DNA of 23,663 bases from JANRKG01 sp033763635 (GCA_033763635.1 JANRKG010000130.1:1-23663); one strand, 5' to 3'. Positions 13,701-21,331 are shown, counted from the first letter of the stretch. A program made the numbers and translations. The notes: generated by a model not told the origin, from the letters alone.

Positions 13701-16145
13701 AATGCCGTCGGCGGCAGTTCTTCCGGAAGAGGGGGAGATATCACTGCTACTGCTAACAGTGGAACCTTTACGGCGTTAGCCCTTGCATCGGGGAGTGGTC
13801 CTGCATTTTCATCACTGGGGGCCGGAAACATTGTGGTCACTGCAAACCAGGGTATTAGCATCACGGGGGGCGTTGTCACCACTGCTAGCGCCAATGCTGG
13901 CACCGTTACCTTAAGCAGTGCCAATGGCCCCGTCAGGGCGGATGTCATCAATACTCAGAGCGTCACTGGAAGGGGAGGGGATGTCACAGTCACAACAGGG
14001 ACTCAATTCCAATCGACGAGTAACCTGAATACATTTCTACCCCTCATTCCCGGTCCCACTTTACGATCGCAAGTGCAAGCCTATCTCAATGCTTTGACTC
14101 CCCTGGCAACCGATCGCACCTCCAGTATCGTCACTCGTGGGTTGACAGGCGGCAATCTGACAGTAACGGCTGGAGATACGGCTACAATTGGGGACATTTT
14201 TACCCGTGGCTCTTCTGGGCAAGGGGGGAATGTGACGGTAATCGCCACAAACAGCATGGCTCTGGGGGCGATCGATACAGGTTCAACCTTTAACAATGCT
14301 GGAAATGTCACCCTGGACCCGATCGGGGATATTCAGGTGAGCTACATCAATGCTCAGGGTGGTTCCTCGATTTCTTCTACGACCAGTACCATTCCTGGAG
14401 GTCGGGGAGGAGATGTTAATATCACGACGGGAAGCAACTTCCGGGCCACTGGAGTGATTCCTACGGCTCCCAGTTTTAGTATTTTAACCAGCGGAGGCAC
14501 AGGAGCCGGAGATATCACCATCCGGCATGGGGGAAATGGGGTCACTCCTTTTGTGGTGGGAGATGCCAGTCGCAATGGCACGGCAGGAGCAATCACGACC
14601 GGGGTTGAGACGATCGCCACTGGCAATTCTTACCTCTTTACCTATACTCAGGGAACGGCAGGTCAGGGCCAGATCGGAGTTATCAGTGTTCCCCAGACAA
14701 CCCAGACAACCCAAACTCAGACAACCCAAAACCAGACGGAACCCGTTCCGGAACGCTTTTACAACCCACCCCAGCAACCAGGAGAAGGAAGTTTGGATAT
14801 CAAACCCTCCTGTGGCCTTTCCGGAGCCGGAGCCGGATTTCAATCGCTGGAGCAGGCATTTACCAGCCAGTACGAACGGTATCTGGGCACGGGATCGGGG
14901 GGGAGTGCCAGTGCGGATAGTGCGTGCAATAGCCTTGCCAACGTCGATCGGGCGACGGGCGTTCGACCCGCCCTGATCTATGCCAGTTTTGTGCCCGCTG
15001 GCGTACTCAAAACACCCTCTCAGTCTTTGAAGCAACTTCCATCAGCCCCTCCCAAGTCCCCAGGGTCTCTTGCCCAAACAGGTTCAGACCCAGTTCGACC
15101 CCAGCCTACGGATGAATTGGAATTATTAGTCGTCACCGCCAATGGTGGAATCATTCGGAAGCGAATTCCCGGTGCAACACGGGCAGAGGTGCTACGGCTT
15201 GCCCAGGAGTTTCGAGCGGGCGTAACCGATCCCCGCTCGGATGATTATCTGATTCCCTCCCAACAACTCTATCAATGGCTTGTGGCTCCTGTTGAATCAG
15301 ACCTCAAGACCCAAAAAGTAACCAATCTGGCTTTTATTATGGATGTGGGATTGCGGTCACTGCCAATCGCAGCACTGCATGATGGGAAGGGTTTCCTGGT
15401 GGAACGTTACAGCCTTGGGTTGATGCCCAGCATTAGTCTGACCGATACCCGCTATCGTAATATCCGGAATGCTCCCGTATTAGGGATGGGGGCGGCTGTT
15501 TTTCGCAATCAGAATCCTCTTCCGGCGGTTCCCGTTGAGTTACAGGTGGTGACTCAGAAGCTCCGAAGCGGTAAGCAATATCTCAATGAGGCGTTTACTG
15601 TCAGCAACCTCAAGGCAGAGCGGAGTCGCAATCCCGTTGCGATCGTCCACCTGGCGACTCATGGCGAATTTCGTCCCGGATCGATCGAGAATTCCTACAT
15701 TCAATTCTGGGACCAACGTCTGCGTCTAAACGAGATCCGAGGATTGGGGCTGAATAACCCTCCTGTAGAGTTGCTGGTGTTAAGTGCCTGTCGTACTGCG
15801 CTGGGTAATGAGGAAGCTGAGTTGGGGTTTGGCGGACTCGCAGTGCAGTCGGGGGCAAAAACTGCCCTGGCAAGCCTCTGGTATGTTAGTGATGAGGGAA
15901 CGCTAGGCTTGATGACTGAGTTTTATGATCACCTCAGTCAGGCCCCAATTAAAGCTGAAGCCCTGCGTCAGGCCCAAATGGCGATGTTGAAGGGTAAGGT
16001 TCGGATCGAGGATGGCAAGTTGAGGCTGTCGGATGCCCGGATTGATGCCATTTCTTTACCGCCTGAACTGAGCAATGTACAAAACAATAATTTAGCCCAT
16101 CCTTACTACTGGTCAGGGTTTACGATGATTGGAAATCCCTGGTAA
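10728..16145 (+). CDS. Exported TpsA (filamentous haemagglutinin-type) - CHAT peptidase fusion
   Basis: This 1,805-residue protein has four parts. A signal peptide (about 1-32, ending SAIAQ) is followed by a two-partner-secretion TpsA domain with GGQLSGDGANLFHSLF, VTGGDASVINGLIQVTGG and LMNPAGILLGP (about 33-165). About 1,150 residues of Gly/Thr/Ser/Asn-rich repeats (GGNVTV- and GGNITI-like) then suggest a long beta-helix. Next come a QT-rich linker (1323-1337) and a C-terminal CHAT domain (about 1463-1805), the caspase-like fold. The probable catalytic dyad is H1645 (VHLATHGEF) and C1688 (LSACRTALG). Only three cysteines occur in the mature chain: C1688 plus C1362 and C1400 in the linker, which could form a disulfide. 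TpsA proteins cross the outer membrane through a TpsB pore, and none is encoded here. The ATG 10728 uses GGAG at 10715; a TTG at 10713 is the alternative. The substrate is unknown. Confidence 0.93.
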   Translation: MTRHTLTLRSLLFLLPVLFFIKVCSSQSAIAQSIVPAADGTGTIVTPTGNQFDIQGGQLSGDGANLFHSLFRFGLNPSEVANFMSNPGIQNILTRVTGGDASVINGLIQVTGGYSNLYLMNPAGILLGPTASLNVPAAFTATTATGIGFGSGWFNASGSNNYAALVGTPTDFAFTNQPGSLINAATLVSEPEQSITLLGGIVINTGNLSTPNGKVTIAAIPNEKLVRISQEGSLLSLDLPTESGIGTRAITPISLPELLTGGDPSGATGLGVENQVVTLRSSGTEIPQVSGTAIVSGIVNTAGQVVGAFLSGGEITVVGDRVGVVRATLNASGLSGGGTIRVGGDYQGMGPIPNATLTYVSPDSIFQADSLGTGNGGRVIVWSDRTTLFNGSISAQGGVNGGDGGFVEVSGKENLGFNGTVDTQAPLGQTGTLLLDPQNIDIVATGGAEDSLLPQVLQGQGPATTAISAAALSAVSGNTNILLEATDSIRFSTSVTFATGTGSILFQADADRNGTGAITIPGSIALNTGGRAITLSGATLSVSGGFGTTGITTGGGNVTLSETSPGTSGPTISVIGGITTGSPAINSGGGTVTVTGTRVAVSAGSVSAGFSSSGILSGGGTVSVTGTETATITGTDSAAINSNGGTVTVTGGTVTFASGAFPVISPAPGIIAGSGAVTVAGDTVNVTATVPPISGTGSLTLQPSTPNRNIALFNTSPIDNALNLTSSTLSSIIDPSINPSFSAITIGSPSSTGTTTLNAASPSIPSSVGSFTVYGGAITTVGTGPIDVTVPAFNLTANTGNVTLNNPISVGGGGILSVTSQLGSIVSTALLRTNPLPSNSGGINLTAAQAITTSGLTTGVTDLASNANGGNLTVTAGGNITITGNVLAGNQSSGGGIATIGNGGNVSFTSTGGAIDTSAGVVASGIAPGTTGISSGAGNGGNITYQAQGNITTGDISSGLSTSSASGTGGSIRLTSNTGSIQSGVLLSGSLNAVGGSSSGRGGDITATANSGTFTALALASGSGPAFSSLGAGNIVVTANQGISITGGVVTTASANAGTVTLSSANGPVRADVINTQSVTGRGGDVTVTTGTQFQSTSNLNTFLPLIPGPTLRSQVQAYLNALTPLATDRTSSIVTRGLTGGNLTVTAGDTATIGDIFTRGSSGQGGNVTVIATNSMALGAIDTGSTFNNAGNVTLDPIGDIQVSYINAQGGSSISSTTSTIPGGRGGDVNITTGSNFRATGVIPTAPSFSILTSGGTGAGDITIRHGGNGVTPFVVGDASRNGTAGAITTGVETIATGNSYLFTYTQGTAGQGQIGVISVPQTTQTTQTQTTQNQTEPVPERFYNPPQQPGEGSLDIKPSCGLSGAGAGFQSLEQAFTSQYERYLGTGSGGSASADSACNSLANVDRATGVRPALIYASFVPAGVLKTPSQSLKQLPSAPPKSPGSLAQTGSDPVRPQPTDELELLVVTANGGIIRKRIPGATRAEVLRLAQEFRAGVTDPRSDDYLIPSQQLYQWLVAPVESDLKTQKVTNLAFIMDVGLRSLPIAALHDGKGFLVERYSLGLMPSISLTDTRYRNIRNAPVLGMGAAVFRNQNPLPAVPVELQVVTQKLRSGKQYLNEAFTVSNLKAERSRNPVAIVHLATHGEFRPGSIENSYIQFWDQRLRLNEIRGLGLNNPPVELLVLSACRTALGNEEAELGFGGLAVQSGAKTALASLWYVSDEGTLGLMTEFYDHLSQAPIKAEALRQAQMAMLKGKVRIEDGKLRLSDARIDAISLPPELSNVQNNNLAHPYYWSGFTMIGNPW
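14694..14738 (+). repeat. CAG/CAA-ACA/ACC repeat coding a QT-rich linker
   Basis: Alternating CAG/CAA and ACA/ACC/ACT codons encode QTTQTTQTQTTQNQT between the beta-helix-like part and the CHAT-proximal part of the large exported protein. It reads as a flexible hinge. The near-repeat of CAGACAACC makes length change by slippage possible without frame loss when multiples of three are involved. Confidence 0.75.
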
Positions 16146-16183
16146 AGATACACCCCCGTCTCTTGATTCCAGCACACCTGACG

Positions 16184-16299
16184 AATCCTCTCCTGGGAGG
16201 GGTGGCCGTAGGTCGGGGTGGGTTAGGGGAGCAAGCACAAGCTGACCCAGGATCTCTTGCAAAAGCGAAACCCACCCCTGCCCCTCCTAGTAGGGGATT
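16184..16299. repeat. Large imperfect inverted repeat between convergent genes
   Basis: GGGGTGGGTT (16215-16224) is perfectly complementary to AACCCACCCC (16269-16278). Farther out, 16184-16202 pairs with 16281-16299 in about 16 of 19 positions. Each outer arm can also fold on itself (CCTCTCCTGGGAGGGG; CCCCTCCTAGTAGGGG). It resembles a dispersed cyanobacterial palindromic repeat. Lying between the 3' ends of the TpsA-CHAT and MCE genes, it could act as a two-way transcription stop, although T-runs are lacking. Confidence 0.65.
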
Positions 16300-16342
16300 A
16301 ACAAGAATCTACGTACATCGTGGCTCCTCAGAAGGGGATGAA

Positions 16343-17611
16343 TCATTTACCTTCCTGTTCCCGCTTGATATGGGTCGTCCATTCAGGATGCTCTGGAGGG
16401 GGATTTAATTTCTCGGTGTCCAGGGCTTTCGGCACCGCAGCGGCATTCGTGGTATCCTCGATCGCCAAATTGGTTGGCAGTGTTTTTCCAGGCGAGAGGG
16501 TCTGGGCAACCTGGATTTGATCCTGGAGCTGTTGAGTGGACGACACCAAATCACTCAACCCATTCACTAAATTTCGGAGGTTATTCCGAAAGGCTGGATC
16601 GCCTGTCAGTTCATCGAGATCAGAGGTGATTTTTTGTGTGTTCTCGAAGGTGACTCGTGCCGAATCTAAGGTTCGCTGCAATTGCACGATCGTCGTCGGA
16701 TCATTGAGCGACTTGGAGACATCTCGCAAATTTGCAGAAGCCTGAAGAGCGTTCGCTGAAAGCTGCTCCAGATTGCGAATCAGTTCTCCCTGGCCCAACC
16801 GATTGATGCTGGGGCCCAGGCTGCGGGTTGCGGTTAAAACTTCAGTGCTGGTGAGGGCGAGATTGTCGAGGATGCCAACCAACTGGGAGCGGTTTTCGAC
16901 CAGTAGGCCATTGATTTGATTCGCGGTCAGACCAAACTCATCGGCAGCACGGGAAATCGATCGCGTTGTTATCTGGGCCGATCGGGAGAGAACGACTGCT
17001 TCCTGCCGCACGGACTGGGTTAGCCCACCCAATTGGTTGGAGAGGCGGGCGATGCTGGCGGTCGCTGCTGCCGTGTTTCGAGTCGCAGCTTTGATATTTT
17101 CGACGAAGGATGGATCGCTAAATTGATTGGTAAAGCGAATCGAAGTTCGAATCAGTTCATCCACACTGGGACCCGATCGCCCCGCCAAACGAGTTCCATT
17201 GCAGACGATCAGAGACTCATTACAGTTGCGATCGAGGGGACCTGTCGTGACATCGGTTGGTACTTCTCGTTGGGGCAGGATGTCAATAAACGTTTCCCCG
17301 ATTAACCCCGTTTGGCCCGCTTCTACAACCACGTCCTTGGGAATGATCAGATCCGCCGAGGCAATCTGAATTTCCACATCGACCCCATTGGAACTGGGAG
17401 AAATGCGAGAAATTTTTCCCACATCGACCCCCCGGTAACGCACCACAGTTCCTACCTGGATGCCTCGTGCACTCGCAAAGGTTACGACTGCCTTATAAGA
17501 GCGGTTGGAGGGGTTAAACCCTCGTAACCAGAGGCCCAGCGCTCCGAACAGAGCAATGCCTAACAGAATTAATAGCCCTGTCGATCCTTCCCGTACTGTC
17601 CGCGTTCGCAT
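16343..17611 (-). CDS. MCE-domain (MlaD/TGD2-like) lipid transport protein
   Basis: MCE proteins are the periplasmic, membrane-anchored lipid-binding part of Mla-type importers. The 422-residue protein has one N-terminal membrane helix (about 11-29). An MCE domain follows (about 38-115), with ASARGIQVGTVVRYRGVDVG and QTGLIGETFIDILP. A long helical, coiled-coil-like region (about 150-370) is rich in Ser, Asn, Leu and Gln, and the C-terminus is charged. Two cysteines (about 130 and 137) flank a short loop after the MCE core. The ATG at 17611 is preceded by AGGAG. It lies 121 bp after the ATPase gene on the same strand, and together they match the Mla/TGD layout. In chloroplasts the homologous TGD complex moves lipid into the plastid, and a similar envelope or thylakoid role here is inferred. 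Confidence 0.93.
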   Translation of the reverse strand: MRTRTVREGSTGLLILLGIALFGALGLWLRGFNPSNRSYKAVVTFASARGIQVGTVVRYRGVDVGKISRISPSSNGVDVEIQIASADLIIPKDVVVEAGQTGLIGETFIDILPQREVPTDVTTGPLDRNCNESLIVCNGTRLAGRSGPSVDELIRTSIRFTNQFSDPSFVENIKAATRNTAAATASIARLSNQLGGLTQSVRQEAVVLSRSAQITTRSISRAADEFGLTANQINGLLVENRSQLVGILDNLALTSTEVLTATRSLGPSINRLGQGELIRNLEQLSANALQASANLRDVSKSLNDPTTIVQLQRTLDSARVTFENTQKITSDLDELTGDPAFRNNLRNLVNGLSDLVSSTQQLQDQIQVAQTLSPGKTLPTNLAIEDTTNAAAVPKALDTEKLNPPPEHPEWTTHIKREQEGK

Positions 17612-17732
17612 GTACTCTCCTGTTTCAGCAAGACCGACTTGAGTAAAAAGGCGTGGTCTGAGTCGGGTTGAAGTCTGAAGTTATTCACAGAACGATACGC
17701 CTCCAGCCCATAGTTTAAGGCTTGTGACGGTC

Positions 17733-18515
17733 CTAGCCAACCACCTGAATGGGACCTTCTACACTCCCGCTGAAAAATTGTCGAATGAGGGGATGATCGG
17801 AGCGATCGACATCCTCAACCCTGCCTTCCCACTGCACCCGTCCTTGATGCAAAAAGATAATGCGATCGGCAGTCCGGCGAATGGTGCTGTCCTGGTGAGT
17901 CACAATGACGTAACTCCCACATCCCCCCTCGTGGCACTGCAACTGCCGAATCAAGTCTTCAATGATGGTGGAGGCGATGGGGTCTAACCCTGCGGTCGGT
18001 TCATCGTACAGGAGGACTTCAGGCGTATCTTTAGGGCTTTCGGGATTTGCCATAATCGCTCGCGCAAAGCTGACCCGTTTACGCATCCCTCCCGAAAGTT
18101 CGGATGGATACAGGGGGCCTGAACCTGCCAGCCCGACCATTTCCAGGCGATGATTCACGAGATCACGAATCTTTGTGGGAGAAAGATGAGAATGCTCGTA
18201 CAGTAAGAACCCTACATTTTCTTCTACTGTAAGAGAGTCGAACAGGGCAGCCTGTTGAAACACCATCCCAATCCCGATGGGGTCTTCTGCGTCTTCGATT
18301 AATCCTTTTCTCCGTTGCCCCTGGATATATACTTCCCCCTCATCCGGTGCCAGAAGACCCGCGATAATGCGGAGAATCGTCGATTTACCTGTCCCAGAGG
18401 GACCGATCACCGCCAGGGCTTCCCCTCGATAGACGGTCAGGTCCGCCCCGTCCAAAACGACCTTGTCCCCGAAGGTTTTTCGGACTCCCTTGAGTTCAAT
18501 TAACGGTTCAGTCAT
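17733..18515 (-). CDS. Mla/TGD3-type ABC transporter ATPase
   Basis: This 260-residue cytoplasmic ATPase should power the lipid transporter whose MCE subunit is encoded next. All ABC motifs are intact: Walker A GPSGTGKST (38-46), Q-loop QQ (87-88), signature LSGGMRKR (140-147), Walker B LLYDEPT (168-174) and the switch histidine H207 (VTHQ). The GMRKR form of the signature, and SLTVEENVGF after the Q-loop, are typical of the MlaF/Ttg2A subfamily rather than of sugar or amino-acid importers. The start ATG 18515 has no strong Shine-Dalgarno. The permease (MlaE-like) gene is not in the window, as is often the case in cyanobacteria where these genes are scattered. Confidence 0.93.
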   Translation of the reverse strand: MTEPLIELKGVRKTFGDKVVLDGADLTVYRGEALAVIGPSGTGKSTILRIIAGLLAPDEGEVYIQGQRRKGLIEDAEDPIGIGMVFQQAALFDSLTVEENVGFLLYEHSHLSPTKIRDLVNHRLEMVGLAGSGPLYPSELSGGMRKRVSFARAIMANPESPKDTPEVLLYDEPTAGLDPIASTIIEDLIRQLQCHEGGCGSYVIVTHQDSTIRRTADRIIFLHQGRVQWEGRVEDVDRSDHPLIRQFFSGSVEGPIQVVG

Positions 18516-18987
18516 AGCTTATGGGTATTCATTGTGAACTAAGACTTGAGAGTCACCCACCCGAAACCTGAAGGGGGTGTTTTGAGTCAATCGGTAGGAG
18601 CCTAACACGCTCCCAGCAGCAGCAATTTCAAAATATTGATTTCAAAATTACAGAGACAAATTCCATATATAGCTGAATTGACAGAACTAAGTCTGTAAGA
18701 CTTAACTTATAGGATGCATGCTGAGTTAGAAGTAGGGATTTAAACAGTCTGAATCAGGAGCATGAATTTAGCCTAGATTCAGTAACCCAGATCAACAGTC
18801 TAAATAAATACGGGTGGAAATATTTGGTGGGTAAGGGACAAGGGTTAACTTTTTCTGAACGACTCTGTAGTAGTGTGTCATTGGCCCATATCGGGTCGAT
18901 TCTACCAAAAGGGTTGATCTGTGACCGTGTTCCCTATCGATCCAATCGTTCACTATCCAGCCTACTGTCCTTTTTTACCCATTTGCA
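18516..18987. other. Intergenic promoter region between mlaF-like gene and yvcK
   Basis: This stretch of about 470 bp separates two divergent genes and has no convincing coding frame. It should hold both promoters. It is AT-rich in its middle and contains the short palindrome listed separately. No riboswitch, tRNA or repeat family was recognised. Confidence 0.6.
18688..18704. promoter_or_regulatory. Palindrome TAAGTCT-gta-AGACTTA, possible operator
   Basis: A perfect 7-bp inverted repeat with a 3-bp spacer lies in the divergent spacer, about 170 bp from the ATPase start and 280 bp from the yvcK start. Its size suits a dimeric regulator. No T-run follows, so it does not look like a terminator. 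The bound protein is unknown. Confidence 0.35.
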
Positions 18988-20457
18988 ATGGCTATCGGTT
19001 TACTAAAACAAGCCCTGACCGCTTTTACCGAATCTCGGCCCCGCATGACCTACCGGGCCGTTCGCCGATCGTCCTCCCCTCAACGACGCTGGGATCGGCG
19101 ACATCCCCAATGGTTCAAGTGGTTGGCCCCTGGCTTGTTGGTAAAACGTTGGCTTCTGATTAGTGCGGCTGGAGTCTTGCTTGTCTCTCTGGGGCTTGCC
19201 ATTTGGGTCAAGCTCACTCCGGTTTTCTACCTCATTCAGTTTGTTGAAAGTGTCCTCGAAATCCTGACCCGTAACATTCCAAGCTATATCAGTGGTCCCC
19301 TCGCGGTAATTGGGGGAGTCCTGCTGATTCTCTGGGGCCAAACCCGAACGCTGGGATCGATTACAGAAGTCTTGATGCCGGAAGGGGATGGGGAATTGGT
19401 GGATGTTCTGCTGACTCACCGCCGTCTTCATCGAGGACCGAAACTTGTGGCGATCGGGGGCGGGACGGGGCTTTCTACCCTGCTGCGCGGCCTGAAAGAC
19501 TACAGTGCCAATATTGTAGCGGTTGTTACTGTTGCCGATGATGGTGGCTCCTCTGGACGGCTGCGACGGGAGATTGGAGTCCTGCCCCCTGGGGATATTC
19601 GCAACTGTCTGGCAGCTTTGGCAGACGAAGAGAAGTTGGTGACTGAGTTGTTTCAGTATCGGTTCCGGGCGGGTGATGGCTTGATGGGCCATAGCTTCGG
19701 GAATCTGTTTCTGACGGCTATGAGTGAGGTGACGGGGGATCTGGAGCAGGCGATCGAGGCCAGTTCTAAGGTGCTGGCGATTCGGGGAAGTGTACTTCCG
19801 GCAACCCTGACCGATGTGCGGCTCTGGGCGGAACTGGAAGACGGGCGGGTGATCGAGGGAGAATCCAGTATTACGGCAGCACGAGGAAAAATTCACCGAA
19901 TTGGTTGTCTTCCCCCCAACCCTCCTGCCGTTCCCAAGGCGATTCAGGCCATTCAGGAAGCAGACTATATTGTGATCGGCCCTGGGAGTCTCTATACCAG
20001 TGTGATTCCCAATCTGCTAGTACCTGAAATTGCGGATACGATCGCCCGTCGTCGGGTGCCCTGCATTTATGTCTGCAATATCATGACCCAACCCGGAGAA
20101 ACAGACGGCTACACGGTGTCAGACCATATTCAGGCGATCGATGATGCCTGTGGTCGGCGGTTGTTCGATGCGGTGCTGGTGCCGAAGCGGACCCTCTCCG
20201 ATCGGGTGATTGCCAAGTATGCCCAGGAAGATTCTTACCCCGTTTCGCTCGATCGGGAAACGGTCGTTGCGATGCGTTGCCGGATTGTGTTAGCCGACGT
20301 AATGGATGAGGATGAGGAGCAGGGCTTAGTGCGTCATGACCCCCAAAGATTAGCGCGAGTCTTACTCCGCTGGTATGGTCGCACCCAGGGCTTCCAACCT
20401 GCAACAGGTTCGGAAATGATGTTGCCTCGCTTACAGGAAGGAATGGGGCGGGGATGA
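18988..20457 (+). CDS. yvcK: YvcK-family (CofD-like) regulator of wall-precursor metabolism, membrane-anchored
   Basis: YvcK proteins bind UDP-sugars and are needed for growth on gluconeogenic carbon and for normal cell-wall synthesis in Bacillus and others. The catalytic-like domain starts near residue 150 with LVAIGGGTGLSTLLRGL (GGGTG 157-161), VTVADDGGSSGRLR (181-193) and PPGDIRNCL (200-208). Later come MGHSFGNLF and IGPGSLYTSVIPNLLV. The 489-residue length exceeds Bacillus YvcK because of an N-terminal extension with two membrane spans (about 55-75 and 100-117), which should anchor it to the membrane. The ATG at 18988 lacks a good ribosome binding site. M20 (19045) is an alternative that keeps both spans. 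It overlaps tsaE by ATGA. The role in carbon or wall control in this organism is inferred. Confidence 0.92.
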   Translation: MAIGLLKQALTAFTESRPRMTYRAVRRSSSPQRRWDRRHPQWFKWLAPGLLVKRWLLISAAGVLLVSLGLAIWVKLTPVFYLIQFVESVLEILTRNIPSYISGPLAVIGGVLLILWGQTRTLGSITEVLMPEGDGELVDVLLTHRRLHRGPKLVAIGGGTGLSTLLRGLKDYSANIVAVVTVADDGGSSGRLRREIGVLPPGDIRNCLAALADEEKLVTELFQYRFRAGDGLMGHSFGNLFLTAMSEVTGDLEQAIEASSKVLAIRGSVLPATLTDVRLWAELEDGRVIEGESSITAARGKIHRIGCLPPNPPAVPKAIQAIQEADYIVIGPGSLYTSVIPNLLVPEIADTIARRRVPCIYVCNIMTQPGETDGYTVSDHIQAIDDACGRRLFDAVLVPKRTLSDRVIAKYAQEDSYPVSLDRETVVAMRCRIVLADVMDEDEEQGLVRHDPQRLARVLLRWYGRTQGFQPATGSEMMLPRLQEGMGRG

Positions 20458-20942
20458 AGGAAATTCTTGCGCTTCCCGATGCAGCGGCAACCCAGGCATT
20501 CGGGATCAGTCTGGGGCAACGGCTGCCTGTGGGAACGGTGCTCTTACTGGAAGGGGATTTAGGGAGTGGAAAAACAACCCTGGTGCAGGGAATCGGTCAG
20601 GGCTTAGGAATTTCAGAACCCATCGATAGCCCCACCTTTACCCTCATCAATGAGTACCTGAGTGGGCGAATTCCCCTCTATCACCTGGATTTGTACCGTC
20701 TGGAGCCTTCTGAAGTAGACTCCCTTTGTCCCGAAATGTACTGGGAAGGAATCGAAACTCCCCCCGGTCTGGTGGCGATCGAATGGGCTACTCGCCTTCT
20801 CTTTCGCCCCGATCAGTATTTGCAAATTACCTTAGCCCATCAACCGGATGGGAGCCGTCAGGCAGAATTGGGGGCGATCGGAGAGGTTGACCTTCCCGCT
20901 ATCCTGTCGATAGACGGGGCACCCTTCAATCGCCCTCTGTGA
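20454..20942 (+). CDS. tsaE: tRNA t6A37 biosynthesis ATPase TsaE
   Basis: TsaE is the small P-loop ATPase that works with TsaB, TsaC and TsaD to make N6-threonylcarbamoyl-adenosine at position 37 of ANN-decoding tRNAs. Seen are Walker A GDLGSGKTT (34-42), SPTFTLINEY (59-68), HLDLYRL (77-83) and the VAIEWATRL block (107-115). The 162 residues match the usual length. The ATG at 20454 lies inside the yvcK stop (ATGA), which implies translational coupling. Its stop is only 6 bp from the stop of the opposing DUF1232 gene. Confidence 0.95.
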   Translation: MKEILALPDAAATQAFGISLGQRLPVGTVLLLEGDLGSGKTTLVQGIGQGLGISEPIDSPTFTLINEYLSGRIPLYHLDLYRLEPSEVDSLCPEMYWEGIETPPGLVAIEWATRLLFRPDQYLQITLAHQPDGSRQAELGAIGEVDLPAILSIDGAPFNRPL

Positions 20943-20948
20943 CTTGTC

Positions 20949-21257
20949 CTACTTGACAGAAACAGCATCCACATCAACGGTTGAATTCTGAGAAGGGGAT
21001 GCGTCTGCGGTGGCGATCGGTGTTTCGTCCCCTTTCCGAGCGCGAAGCCGATCCGCCAGCAGGGAAGAAATTTCTGTCACCAGCAGAGTTAACAACACGA
21101 CATCATCCACTTGCCCAATGATCGGGAGAAAGTCCGGTGCAATATCAAAGGGGCTAATGAGATAAAGAATCGTCCCTGCAATCACCCACCAGCGATACTT
21201 GGGATTCCGAATAATGCTGCGATACCAGTTGTAAACGGCCTGAATGGAAAAATTCAT
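20949..21257 (-). CDS. YkvA-like DUF1232 small membrane protein
   Basis: The 102-residue protein carries the DUF1232 core: a helix with WWVIAGTILYLISPFDIAPD, then FLPIIGQVDDVVLL (SPFD 35-38, D42, paired D51-D52). DUF1232 proteins are small, widely conserved and of unknown function. One or two membrane helices are likely (about 24-38 and 53-66). The C-terminal 30 residues are polar and variable. I chose ATG 21257 because AAGGAGGG lies just upstream; an in-frame ATG at 21287 lies before that ribosome binding site and is less likely. It is convergent with tsaE. Confidence 0.85.
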   Translation of the reverse strand: MNFSIQAVYNWYRSIIRNPKYRWWVIAGTILYLISPFDIAPDFLPIIGQVDDVVLLTLLVTEISSLLADRLRARKGDETPIATADASPSQNSTVDVDAVSVK

Positions 21258-21331
21258 TGCCTTGCCCTCCTTGTGTCCTTTTATCATCTCAAGTTTGTCT
21301 CGGGAACTTCAGTGTAGATAACCCCCCGCTT

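Noticed and set aside
19003..19896. Antisense frame of 297 codons opposite yvcK
   Set aside because: The plus-strand frame encodes clear YvcK motifs over the same bases, and the antisense product is of low-complexity composition without any recognisable domain.
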